Below are positions 49,008 through 61,297 of a stretch of 64,000 nucleotides of DNA, piece after piece (the first letter of the stretch is position 1; every line of letters starts with the position of its first letter). Both the position numbers and the translations under genes were made by a program. The notes below the pieces were generated by a model. That model made no database searches, was not told where the DNA came from, and worked only from the letters and a program-made list of their open reading frames with translations. Origin of the DNA: Symbiodinium natans (taxonomy: Eukaryota; Sar; Dinophyceae; Suessiales; Symbiodiniaceae); the NCBI GenBank assembly GCA_905221605.1, contig CAJNDS010002427.1, positions 362,001 through 426,000 on the forward strand. The letters are read 5' to 3'.

Positions 49008-49105
49008 CCCGAAATCTTTTCATTATTGCGGACCCCCAAAACAAAGGGTCCAGATCCTGAATAGCCGGAAAACTTTTCATAATAGCGTCCCCCTAGAATA
49101 TTGCG
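49008..49105. repeat. Possible third hairpin repeat
   Basis: Begins CCCGAAATCTTTTCATTATT and ends TAGAATATTGCGGG. The ends pair imperfectly over about 13 bp, and TTTTCAT(T/A)AT(T/A)GCG recurs inside. Poly(C) and poly(G) runs lie just before it (48858, 48917). Confidence 0.4.
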
Positions 49106-50357
49106 GGTGCAACATTATGCTTTGTTGACACTGGTGGCTCTCAGCTTATCTAGCCCACCTGCCTGGACCGTTGAGGCCCTTCCTCAGCTTCAACACTGCC
49201 GTTTCTCCGCTCATTGACGACTATCTCGAGATAAGCCGGCATGTTCTTGATTCTGAAGCCACAAAAACTTAGACATACACTTGCTCAGTACAGTCATGAG
49301 GCTGGCAGGCTTTGCTGCAGCTAGCGTCGGTAAGGATGCAGTATTCAACATATGGGCCCACAAGCAGAGGCTGTAGTCCTGGGAAGGTATGACAGGGGGC
49401 ATGTTCTCATGCAGGACCAGTGGTTCATGCAGACGTTAACCCACTGGGACCCTACTTGTAACCTGGCCCGTAGAAGAGGAGACAAAGCAGTTGAGCAATG
49501 AAGTTATTGCGACTTTCTTGGAGCTTGAGAATTTGAGTTATTGGGCATGGGTGGTCGGCGTTAACCGAGGGCCAAAGATTCAGAGATTAGGTTCTGGGGA
49601 CGAGGGCTGGGCCCTTTGGCAGGGTTTCGGCTTTAGTGTGGGGATTGAGGTCTCGATGTCGATCACGGATGCTGTGAATCTGGCGAGTCATGTTATAGGA
49701 CCACCCGATGACCGCCAGAATGGAATTGATCATATGGCTACTTGCCAAAGTTGAAAATCGTGCCGAGACACCTGAAACTCGTACCACTGGAGAGTTAAAA
49801 CTAGCTGGTGTCAGGATGCATGTGCCAGGTCGAACGAGTACCGCACATCGGACAAGGCCTGTTCGGTTTGGCTTGACTCTTTTTCATGTGCTTTCATGTG
49901 CAAGCAAGCATGTCCATTCCTGGATCTTGGCAGTTTGCCAGTCTGGGTAACTTGCAGGGTATCACCTAGGCCCATCGACTTACCTGAAAGCCGGAACCTT
50001 AAGAGCAGTCCTGAATCCGAAAAGTCTCCTTCTCCACTACGCAGGACCAAGCTCTGCGCACAAAGTGGGTGCTGTGGGTTCGGGCGCTCAGGTGCTGCAG
50101 GGCTTAGGGATTTAGATGCTCGGGATCCGTCCAGAACTTTAGGCCGGAGGCCCTCAAGCACTCGACAAAAAAAGGCCTTGAAGCCGAAAGCAGGCGTCCA
50201 CCAAGTAAAGGAGTTGGGAAATCTGATCATCGCAGTAAAGCCCGCGTAGGCCCGCGTAGGCCCTTGAGCGGACGGGCGGGTGCGGCCAAAAAAAACAAGC
50301 ACCATGTAGTGCGGGGAAGAAACTCCACCCTAGCAGCCATGTCACGTTCCTCAGCCC

Positions 50358-50487
50358 CCTAAACCCTAAACCCTAAACCCGAAACCCGAAACCCTAAACC
50401 CTAAACCCTGAACCCTAAACCCTAAACCCTAAACCCTAAACCTAAACTCTAAACTCTACACCCTACACCCTAAACCCTATACTCTTA
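50358..50487 (+). repeat. CCCTAAA array with variants
   Basis: About 16 units (CCCGAAA, CTCTAAA and CCCTACA variants). A helix-like open stretch follows at 50508-50600 (KEQLGLSAAQKDSSQRSV), but its donor is unclear. Confidence 0.9.
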
Positions 50488-51345
50488 GAACCTCTAAAGC
50501 TAACCAGCCAAGGAGCAACTGGGCCTCTCCGCAGCGCAGAAGGACAGCTCTCAGCGCTCCGTCCGCAATGTGATTCTCAGAGTCTTCTCGGAGATATGTT
50601 TTCTTGGAGAATTTTTTCGACTTTGTTTTCGCAAGCTATTGCAACAAGAAGACCACCATTTTCCTTAATAGGCTAATCGGAAAACCTCCATTTTCTCGGC
50701 TTTTTACTGGAAAATCTCAATTGCCTTTTGCCTGATCTTTTTTGTAGAATCCTTTTTCGTTCAGGCAAGCAACCACGGTAAGGTAGAAGAGGAAGGAAGG
50801 AGGGAGGGGAGGGAGGGAAGGAAGGAAGGAAGGAAGGAAGGCAGGAATTGTGTTTGCAACTGGGGGGCCTGACAGGTTGTCCTATTGAAATGCAGGTCCA
50901 CCTTTTAGAAATAGATACAATAGGGGTTTTTGTCCTAAAATGGAAAGAAAATGCATGGGTTTCTGGTTTTCCTGATAGAATACAAACAAGATAGATGTTT
51001 CTTATTACATATGGAGAATAGCGGTCTTCCTAGTAGAGATATGAGAAGATGGAGGTGTCCTTTTTTGATAAAGAGAGAACAACTGGCTTGCTACCAAATA
51101 AACCGAAACCTCGAGCCAGAGCCCCTCTCGTATGCCCACAGAGCTCACTGATTGAAGAGTACTTCTAAAGTAGCATGCTACGCATGCGAGAGGCTCAGAT
51201 TTTGATTGAAATCCCCAGGTTCCATGACCAAAGTTCATTCGAAGTCCTCGAATTCCACATGGTGGCCGTAGAACATGGTCTGCAGTCCTAAGCAAACTCC
51301 CCGAAGCTCTCCAAGACTTTCCAACGTCAAGCCAGGTACTCCCAG

Positions 51346-51431
51346 GCCACGCAGCGAGTGGCCGCCGTCGCATCGGCGAAGGAGTTCTGGAGGCGGGTGT
51401 AGCCCCGAATGATGGCAGTGGGTATTGCCAG
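51346..51431 (+). CDS. Candidate exon, 86 nt (or 51 nt)
   Basis: Acceptor GTACTCCCAG. After two bases it reads HAASGRRRIGEGVLEAGVAP then NDGSGYCQ, ending at TGCCAG|GTTTAG where a TTTAGGG array starts. A shorter alternative in phase 0 ends at 51396 before GTGTAG (ATQRVAAVASAKEFWRR). Confidence 0.35.
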
Positions 51432-51461
51432 GTTTAGGGTTTAGGGTTTAGGGTTTAGGGC
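51432..51461 (+). repeat. TTTAGGG array at a putative donor
   Basis: Four perfect units. Confidence 0.95.
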
Positions 51462-52133
51462 CCCATGTGCAACCGAGGGGGCCTTGGGTATGTGAGGGCA
51501 AATCCCGGACAATAGCGGGGCTGTGATGAAACTAGCTGATCTTCACGAAAACCCCACTGTAAGGGATTGGTTGCACTGGTTCACAAGCGCTGGCGGTGGG
51601 GCATGGCCACTAGCAAAGGTAAAAAAGGGGTGGGGCTGGGCCCGTTCGGTTTTGAGTGACGTCAGAGCTCCTTTGTCTCCATCGCGTCATGAATGATGAA
51701 GCATCGTAATGTAGTATCACCTCGATGGAGCAAATTGTCAACATCTCTCATTGAGTTTTTTCAGTCACCTGCAATCTCCAACCCATGTACATGCCACCGC
51801 CGCACCGGCAGGGATGTTGCGCCAACCCCATAAACAGACCAAGTTCAACATCTTGCTGGCGCTTCCAATAGTTCCAAAGACCTACGGCATTCCTGAAAAT
51901 AACAAGTCTCTAGGCTCACAATCCGATCTATCATTTATATGTCGGTGCTGATGGTCACAGGCATGTGGCTCGCGGCTCGCGCAGTGAAAGAAAGCACCAC
52001 TTGTAGCAACGCATCGCTCGTTCAACTGACGAAGGTTGCCTACGTTGCATAGGTTCATAAGAACAAACCCAATGTGCTTTAAGCTTGAAGAGCCATCCAC
52101 CCCGGCCTAGCCCTGGTCAGTACCGGTGCACAG

Positions 52134-52210
52134 GTACTGGAACCACATGCCTCAGCCGTCGTTGCTGCTGGAGGGCAAGAAGTTCATGAGGGTCAAGGCC
52201 AGAAGATTTG
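52134..52210 (+). CDS. Candidate exon, 77 nt
   Basis: Acceptor GGTGCACAG, strong donor ATTTG|GTGAGT. After one base it reads YWNHMPQPSLLLEGKKFMRV then KARRF. Confidence 0.45.
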
Positions 52211-52857
52211 GTGAGTTTACTCGCTTGGGCCCCCACCCTGTCCTCAGGCGCTTGCGGGCTTGCGATTTGGGTTCCGGGTTTACAGCTCCGGGTCTAGGGC
52301 TGTTGCTAGGTGCTACTGCGCCATGCTGCACCTCTGCTTGGGCTTAGGGAGTGTTGGGTCAGGGCTGTCGTTGGGGGTTTGCATCTTCAAGGGAATTACG
52401 AGAGCTGATTTGCGTGGAAGACGGCCTTTGCTTTTGCTGAATATGCTGAAGTGCCTTGTAGGTTGAATTCTTGAAGCTCCTCAGGTCTTTAAACTCTTCT
52501 CCCACAAAATCCCTAGAAACCCGGCTTCAGGAACGGACTGCAGGTACATGTGCAGCTCCGCGTATCCAAAGCATACTAAAGTTAAAGGGCAACAGCCTGA
52601 AATCTTAGGTTTAAGCCCTAGACCCCTAACATCCCCCAAGATCCCTTAACACCCGCTAACATCCAATAGGCTCCTCTAACATCCACCAACATCCCCTTTG
52701 GGCAGAATCTTATTCCGCAGCAGGGTTTCGAATGCCCGTCAAGGTTAGCGCTGGCGGTTCGGGGGTACTGATCGTGATTGCTTTTGGCCTGAAAATTCGC
52801 AAAGCAGACGCAGTTAGCAGGAAGAGTCGCGCCATGTGGTGGATGCTTGCACCTCAG

Positions 52858-53102
52858 CACCCCTGCTCGAGTTGTACAACGACGAATGCCAACTCTTTCG
52901 GCACTCGGCTGCCAAGATTGCGGCTCTTGCTTCATGGCCCGAACGTCTAAACTTGTCGAACGTCTTCTTACCTCCAGATCACGAAGAGGAGTCCAAAGCT
53001 GTTGCTCGCCTTAAGGCGCTGATGATCTTCAAGGACGGCATCCGCCCGGAGTGGGAGGCAGAGCCCGGTTCAGCATCCGGTGCAGCTGCTCTTGAACTTA
53101 GG
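52858..53102 (+). CDS. Candidate exon, 245 nt, faintly eIF4E-like at its end
   Basis: The longest island. Acceptor GCACCTCAG. After two bases, 81 whole codons: PLLELYNDECQLFRHSAAKI, later ERLNLSNVFLPPDHEEES. The end, MIFKDGIRPEWEAEPGSASG, resembles the cap-pocket region of eIF4E (F-K-x-G-I-x-P-x-W-E-D). No other eIF4E landmark (upstream tryptophans) is seen, so the family call is weak. The frame ends at CTTAGG|GTTTAG at the start of a TTTAGGG array. Confidence 0.45.
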
Positions 53103-53154
53103 GTTTAGGGTTTAGGGTTTAGGGTTTTAGGGTTTTTAGGGTTTTTAGGGTTTT
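53103..53154 (+). repeat. TTTAGGG array at a putative donor
   Basis: Seven units, the last ones with one or two extra T. Confidence 0.95.
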
Positions 53155-53283
53155 GAACCCAGAGCGTGTAAATCAGGTGCCGCAGAGCCCCATAGGAGGG
53201 GAGGCCTAAGGCTTGAGCCAACCCCGAAAAGGTTAAATGGAGCCGTCAGCCTGGCAACCTTCAGCCTCTGTGTCTGGCCCCAG

Positions 53284-53307
53284 GTTGGCTCATAACCCCA
53301 ATTCTGG
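53284..53307 (+). CDS. Candidate micro-exon, 24 nt
   Basis: Pyrimidine-rich acceptor TCTGTGTCTGGCCCCAG; after one base it reads LAHNPNS; ends at the next TTTAGGG-type array. Confidence 0.2.
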
Positions 53308-53368
53308 GTTTGGGGTTTAGGGTTCAGGGTTTAGGGTTTAGGGTTTAGGATGGTTTAGGGTTTAGGGG
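53308..53368 (+). repeat. TTTAGGG array
   Basis: Eight variant units with one GGATGG interruption. Confidence 0.95.
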
Positions 53369-55622
53369 TCTCTGAATCAGGAGTAGCACACGAGCATAGT
53401 TACATCGTTTGCACCCTCAATACACTGAACTCGGAGGATGCAGTGAATGCCACCGGGGGCCACTTCACGTTCCAACTGAAGGCCGCGGGAGTGTGTTGGT
53501 GTGTTGGGACCGTAAGGGTTGCAAGGATTGTAAGGGTCGTAGTCTCACGGAAAGGTAGACACTGAGATGAGACAGGAACTCGGTCTCGGGTTGATGCGTG
53601 TAACTTTGCGGAGCATTGCGCGGCGTTGGGGGGAGCAGGCTGAGGTGCAGGAGACCATGCATGGCTGTGACGTGGTGACATGAGGGCCAACCGGGCTACT
53701 GCAGGCAATTGGCGCAATGGTTGGACGGTTGGCGTTAGTTGAGGTTTTGGGGCTGAGGGTTTACAAGAGTACGTGCGTTTGTGGCGGCCGTTTTGTGTCC
53801 TGTCCATCACCTTGCCGCAATGCCTGAATTTGTTGCACGTGGTTACTGGAGCTGAATGCTCAAAACACGCAGCAATCAGTGAAAGTTAATCACAAAGCTT
53901 GGAAAGGCAGCAATTGGTGGCGGGGTGATTGATGAGCATGAGCCTCAGATGTGGTTTGACAACCTTCAGGTACGGGTGAAACAGACCTCCCCAGTATTCT
54001 TAGTTCAAGCACTGCATCGGTTGTCCAGAAAGCCTTGGAAAGCAATTAAAGAATACGTATGCCTGGGGTCTGCATTGACGACGGGCGGACGGTCGAGCAG
54101 CGGGTCATGCAGTGGGTCATACATACGATGGGTCATGCAGCGGGTCATCCTATACGACCGCAAGGGGCTCTCGCCGAAACGTTTCTGTTTTCTCTTCTCA
54201 CCTTCGGTGTGGGGTTGTTAGGTTTCTAGTCAACCATTCAGCTCGCCTCGCCTGGTCGCCCGGTCTCCTGGCCTGGTCCCTGAGTGCCCACCCGCAGAGA
54301 AGCCCGCAGAGAGTCCCGCGACCCCCCAGCTCCCATCCGTGCCCATCCCCAGGAGTCTCTCTCTGGAGGACTCCAGAGAATTCTGCGGAGAGTCCCGCGA
54401 CGGAAGCCTGAGGCGAAGTATCCTTCATGTCCTGGACCCGAAACCGGCAGGATGGGCTCCCCCACCGGTTGGCCTTAGCCGCAGGGTGGGGATGATAGAA
54501 GTAGATAAGTTTTTGTCCGTTTCATGGGGATATGTTATTCCTTGCATCATCCAGGTCCAATATGGTGCTGACGGTTCAAGTGCACTTCATTCCGAGCAGA
54601 TACACTAGAAAACCCCATGAAGGTACTGGAACAACATTGTCCTCGGCGTGATCGGAGGGTTCGTTGAGACATCGCCTTAGCCGATAGGTGCAGGTTGTCT
54701 CACTTTCTAGACATGCTGTGGACGATTATTGAGCACCCTTCCAAGCATTCAATTCCTTGTGCCGGTCACCGCATCAGACAAGAGAACCATGCAATGTAGA
54801 GCAGAAGCACCTAGACACCAAGCCGCAAGCATCTGCGTTGATCCAGTCGGGTTTGCTGTTGAGCCAGTCATCTGCTTAAAGATTTGATGATTTGGCCGTT
54901 GCAGCTTGTGATCTTGGCTCGTTTGGGGTTTCTGGTCTCGCATGGAGCCAGTAGACCCGAACTCCACAACCCGGAGGACGTTGACAGCACCGGCAAGTCC
55001 ACGTTCTAGAAGCCTTCAATATCCAGTCTCACCAGGACTGAACCCGCCCTTAAATGCCAAGTTTTCTTGGAGCTCGTGGTATACTCTTAGAGAGCCTTGC
55101 AAAGGGGATCTTCCAAGGCCTTGAGCCCACAACCCGCAGCCTAAACCCTCAGGCCGGACATTGTGACGGGCTTGCGCCTGGTCGATAAGTTGGGGAACAA
55201 GAGACAGCCACACCTCCGCATCGAGGCGAGTACGGGCTTCGGACTGCTTTGTTGCTGCTCGGCTCACCGGTGTGGTCCACGCCGGAGAAAAGCCCAGCGG
55301 CATCGGCATACAAGAGTGCGAAAAACACCTCGAGGGCCTCACGCCTTTCAACGTTTCTGTCCAAACTACTCAAAAACCTGTTGCTCAAGCATTTTTGAGG
55401 TTTGCTTCCTCATCTGCCTTCCTTCCCCTCTTCTTTGGTTGGCTGGTGCCCTTTGGCCTCTCTCTGAAAGTGGAGGTCTGGTTCTCCAACGTTGCAGACA
55501 CGGAGAAGGTGGACAAGCTGCAGCAGAGCCTCGAAAAGCCCGGCACCCAATCTGACCCCTAAACGTAGCATCAGCTTGAGCCTTGAGCCTTCCGTAAACA
55601 GAGACAGGCCCCCCACTTTCGC

Positions 55623-55679
55623 ATGTCCCCCTTGTCTATGATCATCCCTACTACGGACTGTTAGTATAAGGGGGAACAT
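55623..55679. repeat. MITE-like hairpin, family A, short copy (57 bp)
   Basis: ATGTCCCCCTT at the left and AAGGGGGAACAT at the right. Shares CTGTTAGTATAAGGGGGAAC with the copy at 36855-36947. Confidence 0.65.
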
Positions 55680-56412
55680 TGCAACCTCTTGAGGTGCATG
55701 AAGCTGCGCCTCGATGGTGTGGAAAGACAGCCTGCCCGGTGCCTTATGAGGATCATGTGGGGCTCCTTGTGTACTGTAAAGAGAGTGCAGGTTCAAAAAT
55801 TGGAGTGTGGGGCTTCGGGGAGGTTAGGGCACTGGGTCGGTCTAACGCTAAGAAGGGTCCTCGTTGTGAAGTTCACGGCTTTCGGTCCGGTCTGGGTCTG
55901 CGCACAAGGAACATAAGGAATGCGGAACATTTATGCGCTTTGAGCGGTCGCTTGAGGCCGCTTGGACCCTGATTCCAAAGTTCTAAGTTCTGACAACGGG
56001 ACTTGACCGTACAAACCCCAACTTCTCTGAATGAGCCATGGGATTGAGCTTTCGAACGTCGGCACATTGGCATGTAATTTGTGTACTGCCCTGAAGGCAC
56101 ATCCTTCCAGTAACCCTTAAGAGACTCGACTTGCAACTCGCAGCTTTGCTGAAGGCTTGGGGAAAAGTCGAACGAACCTCGCACGCACCGCAGGGCAAGT
56201 GAGCGGGAGCAGGAATCCCAGATTCTCAGCTGGCCAGGATGAAGAAAGGGACGCGCACATGCACCAGCCACAAACTCCGTGCCTTGAACCCTAAGCCCTA
56301 TTTGCCGATCGAAGCCGGAATTGGGTTTAGTGTTGTCGGTTTCTCACCAGCAGTTAGTTGTTGAAAAGCAACGCAAAAAACAAAAAATCGTGCATCTCCC
56401 CGAGGGGGGAAG

Positions 56413-56458
56413 GCCTGGCCTTGGAAGCATTCGTTGAGTGCTCGTGCACCGAATCAAG
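56413..56458 (+). CDS. Candidate exon, 46 nt
   Basis: Acceptor GGGGGGAAG, GC donor TCAAG|GCGATC. After two bases it reads LALEAFVECSCTES. Confidence 0.25.
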
Positions 56459-56544
56459 GCGATCCTCTGCCCCGCGGGCACGGCTCGTGCGCTGCGTAAC
56501 CGTAGCCCAAACTCAGCGGCCCCAGCGCCCCCATCGACCCCCAG

Positions 56545-56562
56545 GATTTGGAGCAGCTTGAG
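56545..56562 (+). CDS. Candidate micro-exon, 18 nt
   Basis: Acceptor CGACCCCCAG, then DLEQLE, then an excellent GC donor TTGAG|GCAAGT. Confidence 0.25.
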
Positions 56563-58937
56563 GCAAGTTCATTCTTTGTAGGGTTTGGTTCAGGGTAAGG
56601 GCTGACGTGTCTGAGGGGCCCTCCATAGAACAGAATTGAGAGTGAGAGTGAGAAGCTTTGTGAGAAATTGAGAAAGATGGAAAGAGAGAAGGAGAGAACG
56701 AGAGAAGGAGAGAAAGAGAGCGAAAACCAGAAAGAGAAGCCGATTCTGTATAGGCCTGTGGGAAATATGTCACCAACTGCTGCTTTGCTCTGGCTAGTTC
56801 CAGGGGCTCCTCCTCCACCTCCTCAAGGATGCTGGAGGGTACGGTACTGGGTGCTGTGAGGATTGGGGGAGGCCGCGACTGTTGGAGAGGAGAGAATGTC
56901 AGCTGCGAAACACAAGGTGTAGACCAGTCAATTCTTGGAGTCCCAGTAATTTGCAAATCCACACCTAGAACCTGCTGTTCCTGCTGAGCTTACACAGCCA
57001 GTCCTTCCTGGCAAGGGGAGGGTTAGAAGTATGGGCGGGGCGAAAACGTTTTTCTGCAGAAGAAGGAGAGGAGTGCGTGAGCGTGCGAGGGAGGTCTTTA
57101 CATCGATAAGCAGACTGCGAACTCCTCTTTTCCCCCGGCTCTAGGTCTTGCTGCCCCAATTGCCGTTTATGAACCTCTGCCAGTTGCGAAATTCCCAGTG
57201 AAGGGGGGGGGAGGTGTGGAGAGATCTTAGCTCGGGCCGCGGTGAGAGGTGTGTACAGACCTGGAGGCTTGCGCAGCTTTAGTGCGCAGCGTGCGCCGGC
57301 TTGAGGGGGCTTCGGGCAGTTGAGAGTTAGGGCATCGGCCTCCGGGATTCGGGGCGACGTTGAAGCTCGGTTTCCATGACCTGTGAGGAGTTGGTACGAG
57401 GCTTTTTCTTTTTCAAGAGCTTATGGCTGCTGCCGAGCCTTCAGAAGCTGGGATGCCCATGCTCAGCCCGCTGAGCTTGCGGCACACATCCTGGGAGGCA
57501 GTCCGAGATGTCCGAGGGCATAGATGAGCTCCGTACCTTTTTTAGATGTCCCACACAGCAGCAGCACGGCAGCCACAGTACAAGGCTTTCTGCTCCCCCC
57601 CACGGCCCTAACCCTTGCAGGGATAGGGCACGGGGCCTCGAGGCCTCAAGGATCCTAAGCCACCGATCGAATTTCTGTGACCCTGGACCTGCCCTTCGAA
57701 CCAAGCCTCCGTGAACATCCCTGAGCGGCCAGTTGAAACTCTCAAGTTGTTTCTGCTCTTCGGACGTGTCTGAGCTGCTTAGTCCGCAGGTGAAGTTTTA
57801 CACGAGCGTAGGGAGCCCATGAAAGGCATGCGCGGCTAGCTTCTCCAGAAGCGCTGCACTGCCCTCCCGATGGCTCCCTACGATACCTTTCTGAGCTCCC
57901 CGAGCCGGCGGGTTTAAAGACGGCCGCCGGGCCCATGAAGACGAGATCGGCACTTCTCTGTTGATTTCTGGCATCAAGGACATTGGTGGACATTGATGGA
58001 CATTGAGCATTTGAGGATTTCGAGTTTGGGTCTTGAGTTTGTCGTGTTTAGGGCTCTGGTGTTCAGCGTCGCAGTCCCACAAGGGCTCAGGGTTTACCGA
58101 AGCTCTGCTGGACATGTTTGGATTCAGCTAGTTGTAGAGGCCCCCAAGATCCTACATTCTAACTCAATCTTGGCTGGCTCGTCTATGTTGCAGCGCGCGA
58201 CGCATCATGCTTCTTATGCGGATCCCATCTCTTGATCCTAGGTCCATGCTCCTCGTGGGAAAAAAGCGGCGCAGCACTCTGCAATCTTCGTGTTGACTCG
58301 TTGAAAGCATCCCGAAGCAACAGCCTGGCATGTACTGGTAGCTGCTTGAAACACCGTACACGTGGTGCAACGCAGGCTTGCAACGCACTTTTCATCATGC
58401 TTGCGGTGCCCAATCGATTCCGATTGGGGTAAGTCCTGAAGACCAGCTCCAAGGACGATGCACTGGATGTTGAAAGGATCCAGTGTTTCCCGATGCTGTT
58501 GTTGATGAGCTCGTAGTGAGCAGTGGTTTGGCGTACTCCCCGAAAACACCCATTGTTGCCCAGAACTTCCTGGCCTCAGCACTTGCTGCCTAAACTTGCT
58601 CCTCAGCTGCCTGGTAGCTCCAGCTCTTTACACGGATGACAGATGAGCCAGATGAGAGCCTGTGAGCCATAGGTGCTGCCCATAGATCGCAGTCATCATT
58701 GCCACGACTTGCCTGTCAGTCGGCACAGGATCAGTAGAATCAGTAGAAGCAGCATGAAACAGTATGCAGCAGCACATAGCAACAAAGCAACTGAAACAAC
58801 AGTATCGCACGACATTAGTTGCTCTTATCAACAACACACTTTGATGTGCCTGGACCTGCGCCGCGCGAAGGCGTGGAAGAGACCATGGAGTCCTAGGGTT
58901 GCCGCAGAGTTGCCGCAGGGTTGCCGCAGGATGCGCG

Positions 58938-58972
58938 GTTTAGGGTTTAGGGTTTAGGGTTTAGGGTTCAGG
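58938..58972 (+). repeat. TTTAGGG array
   Basis: Four to five units, preceded by three copies of GTTGCCGCAG. Confidence 0.95.
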
Positions 58973-59157
58973 GGCAAAGCTCCTTAAGAGCAATTCCTCG
59001 AAGAGTTCTGTCGGTGCGTTGCAGAGCAGGGACTCTGCGGTTGCAGATGCCGGTCTCAGAGGTCTCCCTAGACATCCCAACGCCAAGTTCCCGAAGTTCA
59101 GTGTAGCGCCCAAGTTCCGAGATGCCGAAGCCAAAAGTCGCTCTGTGCCCCCGACAG

Positions 59158-59181
59158 GCGCAGAAGGCCTCTGATGAGTTG
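59158..59181 (+). CDS. Candidate micro-exon, 24 nt
   Basis: Acceptor GCCCCCGACAG, then eight whole codons AQKASDEL, then a strong donor GTATGT. Confidence 0.3.
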
Positions 59182-60231
59182 GTATGTGGGCGAGGCAGGC
59201 TCAGCTTGCTTTTTGGGAGTGCGCGGGTGAACAGTGGAGTTACTTGCTTTTAGCTTTCGAGACTTTGGGACTCGGGGTCTTTGAACCCTCTATTGAAACC
59301 TGGGTTGTCGGGGCGGGGTTCCCAGGCGGTCCTTAAGTTCGAGGTTGAATCAGGATCCTGGACATTCACGGAGCGGGCGTAAATCCCAACACCAAGAAAT
59401 TATGATGCATGTTGAATCCTCGAGCTCCAAGCCCCGAAGCAACACCGTTATCACTCAGGATGTCCACGAAATAGTTTGCGAGAGACCACCATCCCATCTC
59501 AGCCCCTAATCGAAAGCCCCGAATCGAAAGCCCTAGGATTCAAAACTCCACCCCACCCATCGTGGTCTTGAGGACGGAGAGCAGATTTGGATCAACCGAG
59601 ACTCGACCGCCAATGGCTCAGAAGCCTCAAGTCTCTGAAAGATGCGTCGCACAGTCCGTCTCAAGCCCATAGACTTCTCCCAAACGTGTAAGCCTCGCAT
59701 CTCTTCCAAAGCACCTCATCCTTCCTTGTAATGCTCTTCTTCAGTACATAGGTGTTGGTTGATCTACAATGGTCTGGGAAGTTGCTTTCAGGGGCCTGCG
59801 CCGGGATCCACAGCGGGAAGCAGTGGTTGCCTGCTTTCGCAACTACGCCTTGCCGCGATTTGTGTTCCAATCATCCTCCTTCATTGCTGAAGCTGCGGGC
59901 ATCAGCAGCGAAAACCCCAACACACTAAGCTCTACGACTGACATCCGTCGTGCCCCAGGTCCATACAGTGGTAGTGTCGGCCTGGGCCCCAGCTTCTTTG
60001 GAGAGTTGCTTGCCCTCCCGTGTACATATGCGCACCTCAACATCTCGTATCTGAGTAGTCTGGTAGCCCCAGGAGTTGCAGGGTGTCTGTATCGTCAGAT
60101 GTGGTGCCCAGGTTGGCCCAACAAGTGCCGTTTAAGTAGCTTGCCAAGTGAGACATGATGAGGCCCTAAACCCAGAGTACAGAAAACACACACCCGGCAG
60201 CCTTGGAGGTCCGGGCATGTCAGGTCTTTGG

Positions 60232-60341
60232 GGGTTTACGATTTCAGGGGTGCCTTGTTGGGGTCCTTATGACAAGGGGATCCTACTATTTGGGGCTCGA
60301 TCTTCGGGGTCCCTTATCAGAAGCTATGATCGCAAGCCCCC
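60232..60341. repeat. MITE-like hairpin, family B, second copy
   Basis: Starts GGGTTTACGATTTCAGGGGT and carries GGGGTCCTTATGACAAGGGG. The right end is degraded (ATCGCAAGCCCC). Confidence 0.6.
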
Positions 60342-60351
60342 AATTTCAGTA

Positions 60352-60582
60352 CCTAAACCCTAAACCCTAAACCCTAAACCCTAAACCCTAAACCCTAAAC
60401 CCTAAACCCTGAACCCTGAACCCTAAACCCTAAACCCTAAACCCTAAACCCTAAACCCTAAACCCTAAACCCTAAACCCTGAACCCTGAACCCTAAACCC
60501 TAAACCCTAAACCCTAAACCCTAAACCCAAAAACCCAAAACCCTAAACCCTAAACCCTAAACCCTAAACCCTAAACCCTAAG
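60352..60582 (+). repeat. CCCTAAA array, about 32 units
   Basis: 231 bp. Two near-identical halves share paired CCCTGAA units, suggesting an internal duplication. The last unit is CCCTAAG, and its AG is the putative acceptor of the next island. Confidence 0.98.
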
Positions 60583-60631
60583 TCATGTCCTTGCAACCTG
60601 AAGAGTTTCGTCACGCATGCTTCCATGCAAG
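60583..60631 (+). CDS. Candidate exon, 49 nt, between CCCTAAA and TTTAGGG arrays
   Basis: Starts directly after the array (CCCTAAG|TCATGT). After two bases it reads MSLQPEEFRHACFHA. The donor would be of GA type (GCAAG|GACACC). Confidence 0.3.
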
Positions 60632-60684
60632 GACACCCCGCTTCCGCTGGAGCACTTGACGTGCGCTGCAGTGTTGGGCATGCT

Positions 60685-60738
60685 TAGGGTTAAGGGTTTA
60701 CGGTTTAGGGTTTAGGGTTTAGGGTTCAGGGTTCAGGG
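60685..60738 (+). repeat. TTTAGGG array
   Basis: Seven to eight variant units, 102 bp after the CCCTAAA array. Confidence 0.95.
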
Positions 60739-61159
60739 CGTGAGGGCTCAGAGCTTCAAGTGTCCTTTTTTTTGAGAGCCTGAGCCTAGCATCTTGGAAA
60801 TGCTTACACAGTTTCCGCTGTAAGGGCTGCGGGTGTAGGATTGGAGGCTCCGGGTGCTCGAGGAATTTCAGGGTTGAACAACACTTGGTACGGATGCAGG
60901 ATTTGTTCTGGGGACTTTGGATGCCGAATCGTGGCACGTCTATTTTGATGCCTCTAGTTAGTTGGACTATGTTGGACTGCAGCAGTTGTCTAGTTACAAC
61001 TTGTAGCCTTTCGAACACGCGTTCATGTCGAGATGTCTTCCGCTCTTGAGAAATTCCGGAGCCAGTTTAGGGCTTATCTGGGTTTGTATTTCGACATCTG
61101 GGTTTGGGGATCAGCGGTTTGGGCTTGTCGAGTTTAAGGATCTGTGTATGGGAAGGCAC

Positions 61160-61220
61160 CTAAACCCTATACCCTAAGCCCTATGCCCTAAGCCCTAAGC
61201 CCTAAACCCCAAACCCCAAA
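61160..61220 (+). repeat. Degenerate CCCTAAA array
   Basis: CCCTATA, CCCTAAG and CCCCAAA variants, ending 2 nt before an exon-like island. Confidence 0.85.
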
Positions 61221-61222
61221 AG

Positions 61223-61284
61223 GTATCTGGCGGTCTCCTCCAAAAAGGCTGTTTATCAGGAGGCCATGTGCGAAGATGTGCAGG
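61223..61284 (+). CDS. Candidate exon, 62 nt, between CCCTAAA and TTTAGGG arrays
   Basis: Acceptor CCCAAAAG, GC donor TGCAGG|GCTGAG. After one base it reads YLAVSSKKAVYQEAMCEDVQ. The island between the arrays is only 77 bp. Confidence 0.4.
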
Positions 61285-61297
61285 GCTGAGCAAGCGT

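Noticed and set aside
55149-55562. Open frames on both strands around 55.2-55.5 kb
   Set aside because: Three frames overlap with similar quality (for example EVFFALLYADAAGLF on the minus strand); no motif or splice signal settles it.
59769-60158. 129-codon + strand frame starting MVWEVAFRGLRRD
   Set aside because: Composition is not distinctive, with no motif and no supporting splice or start context.
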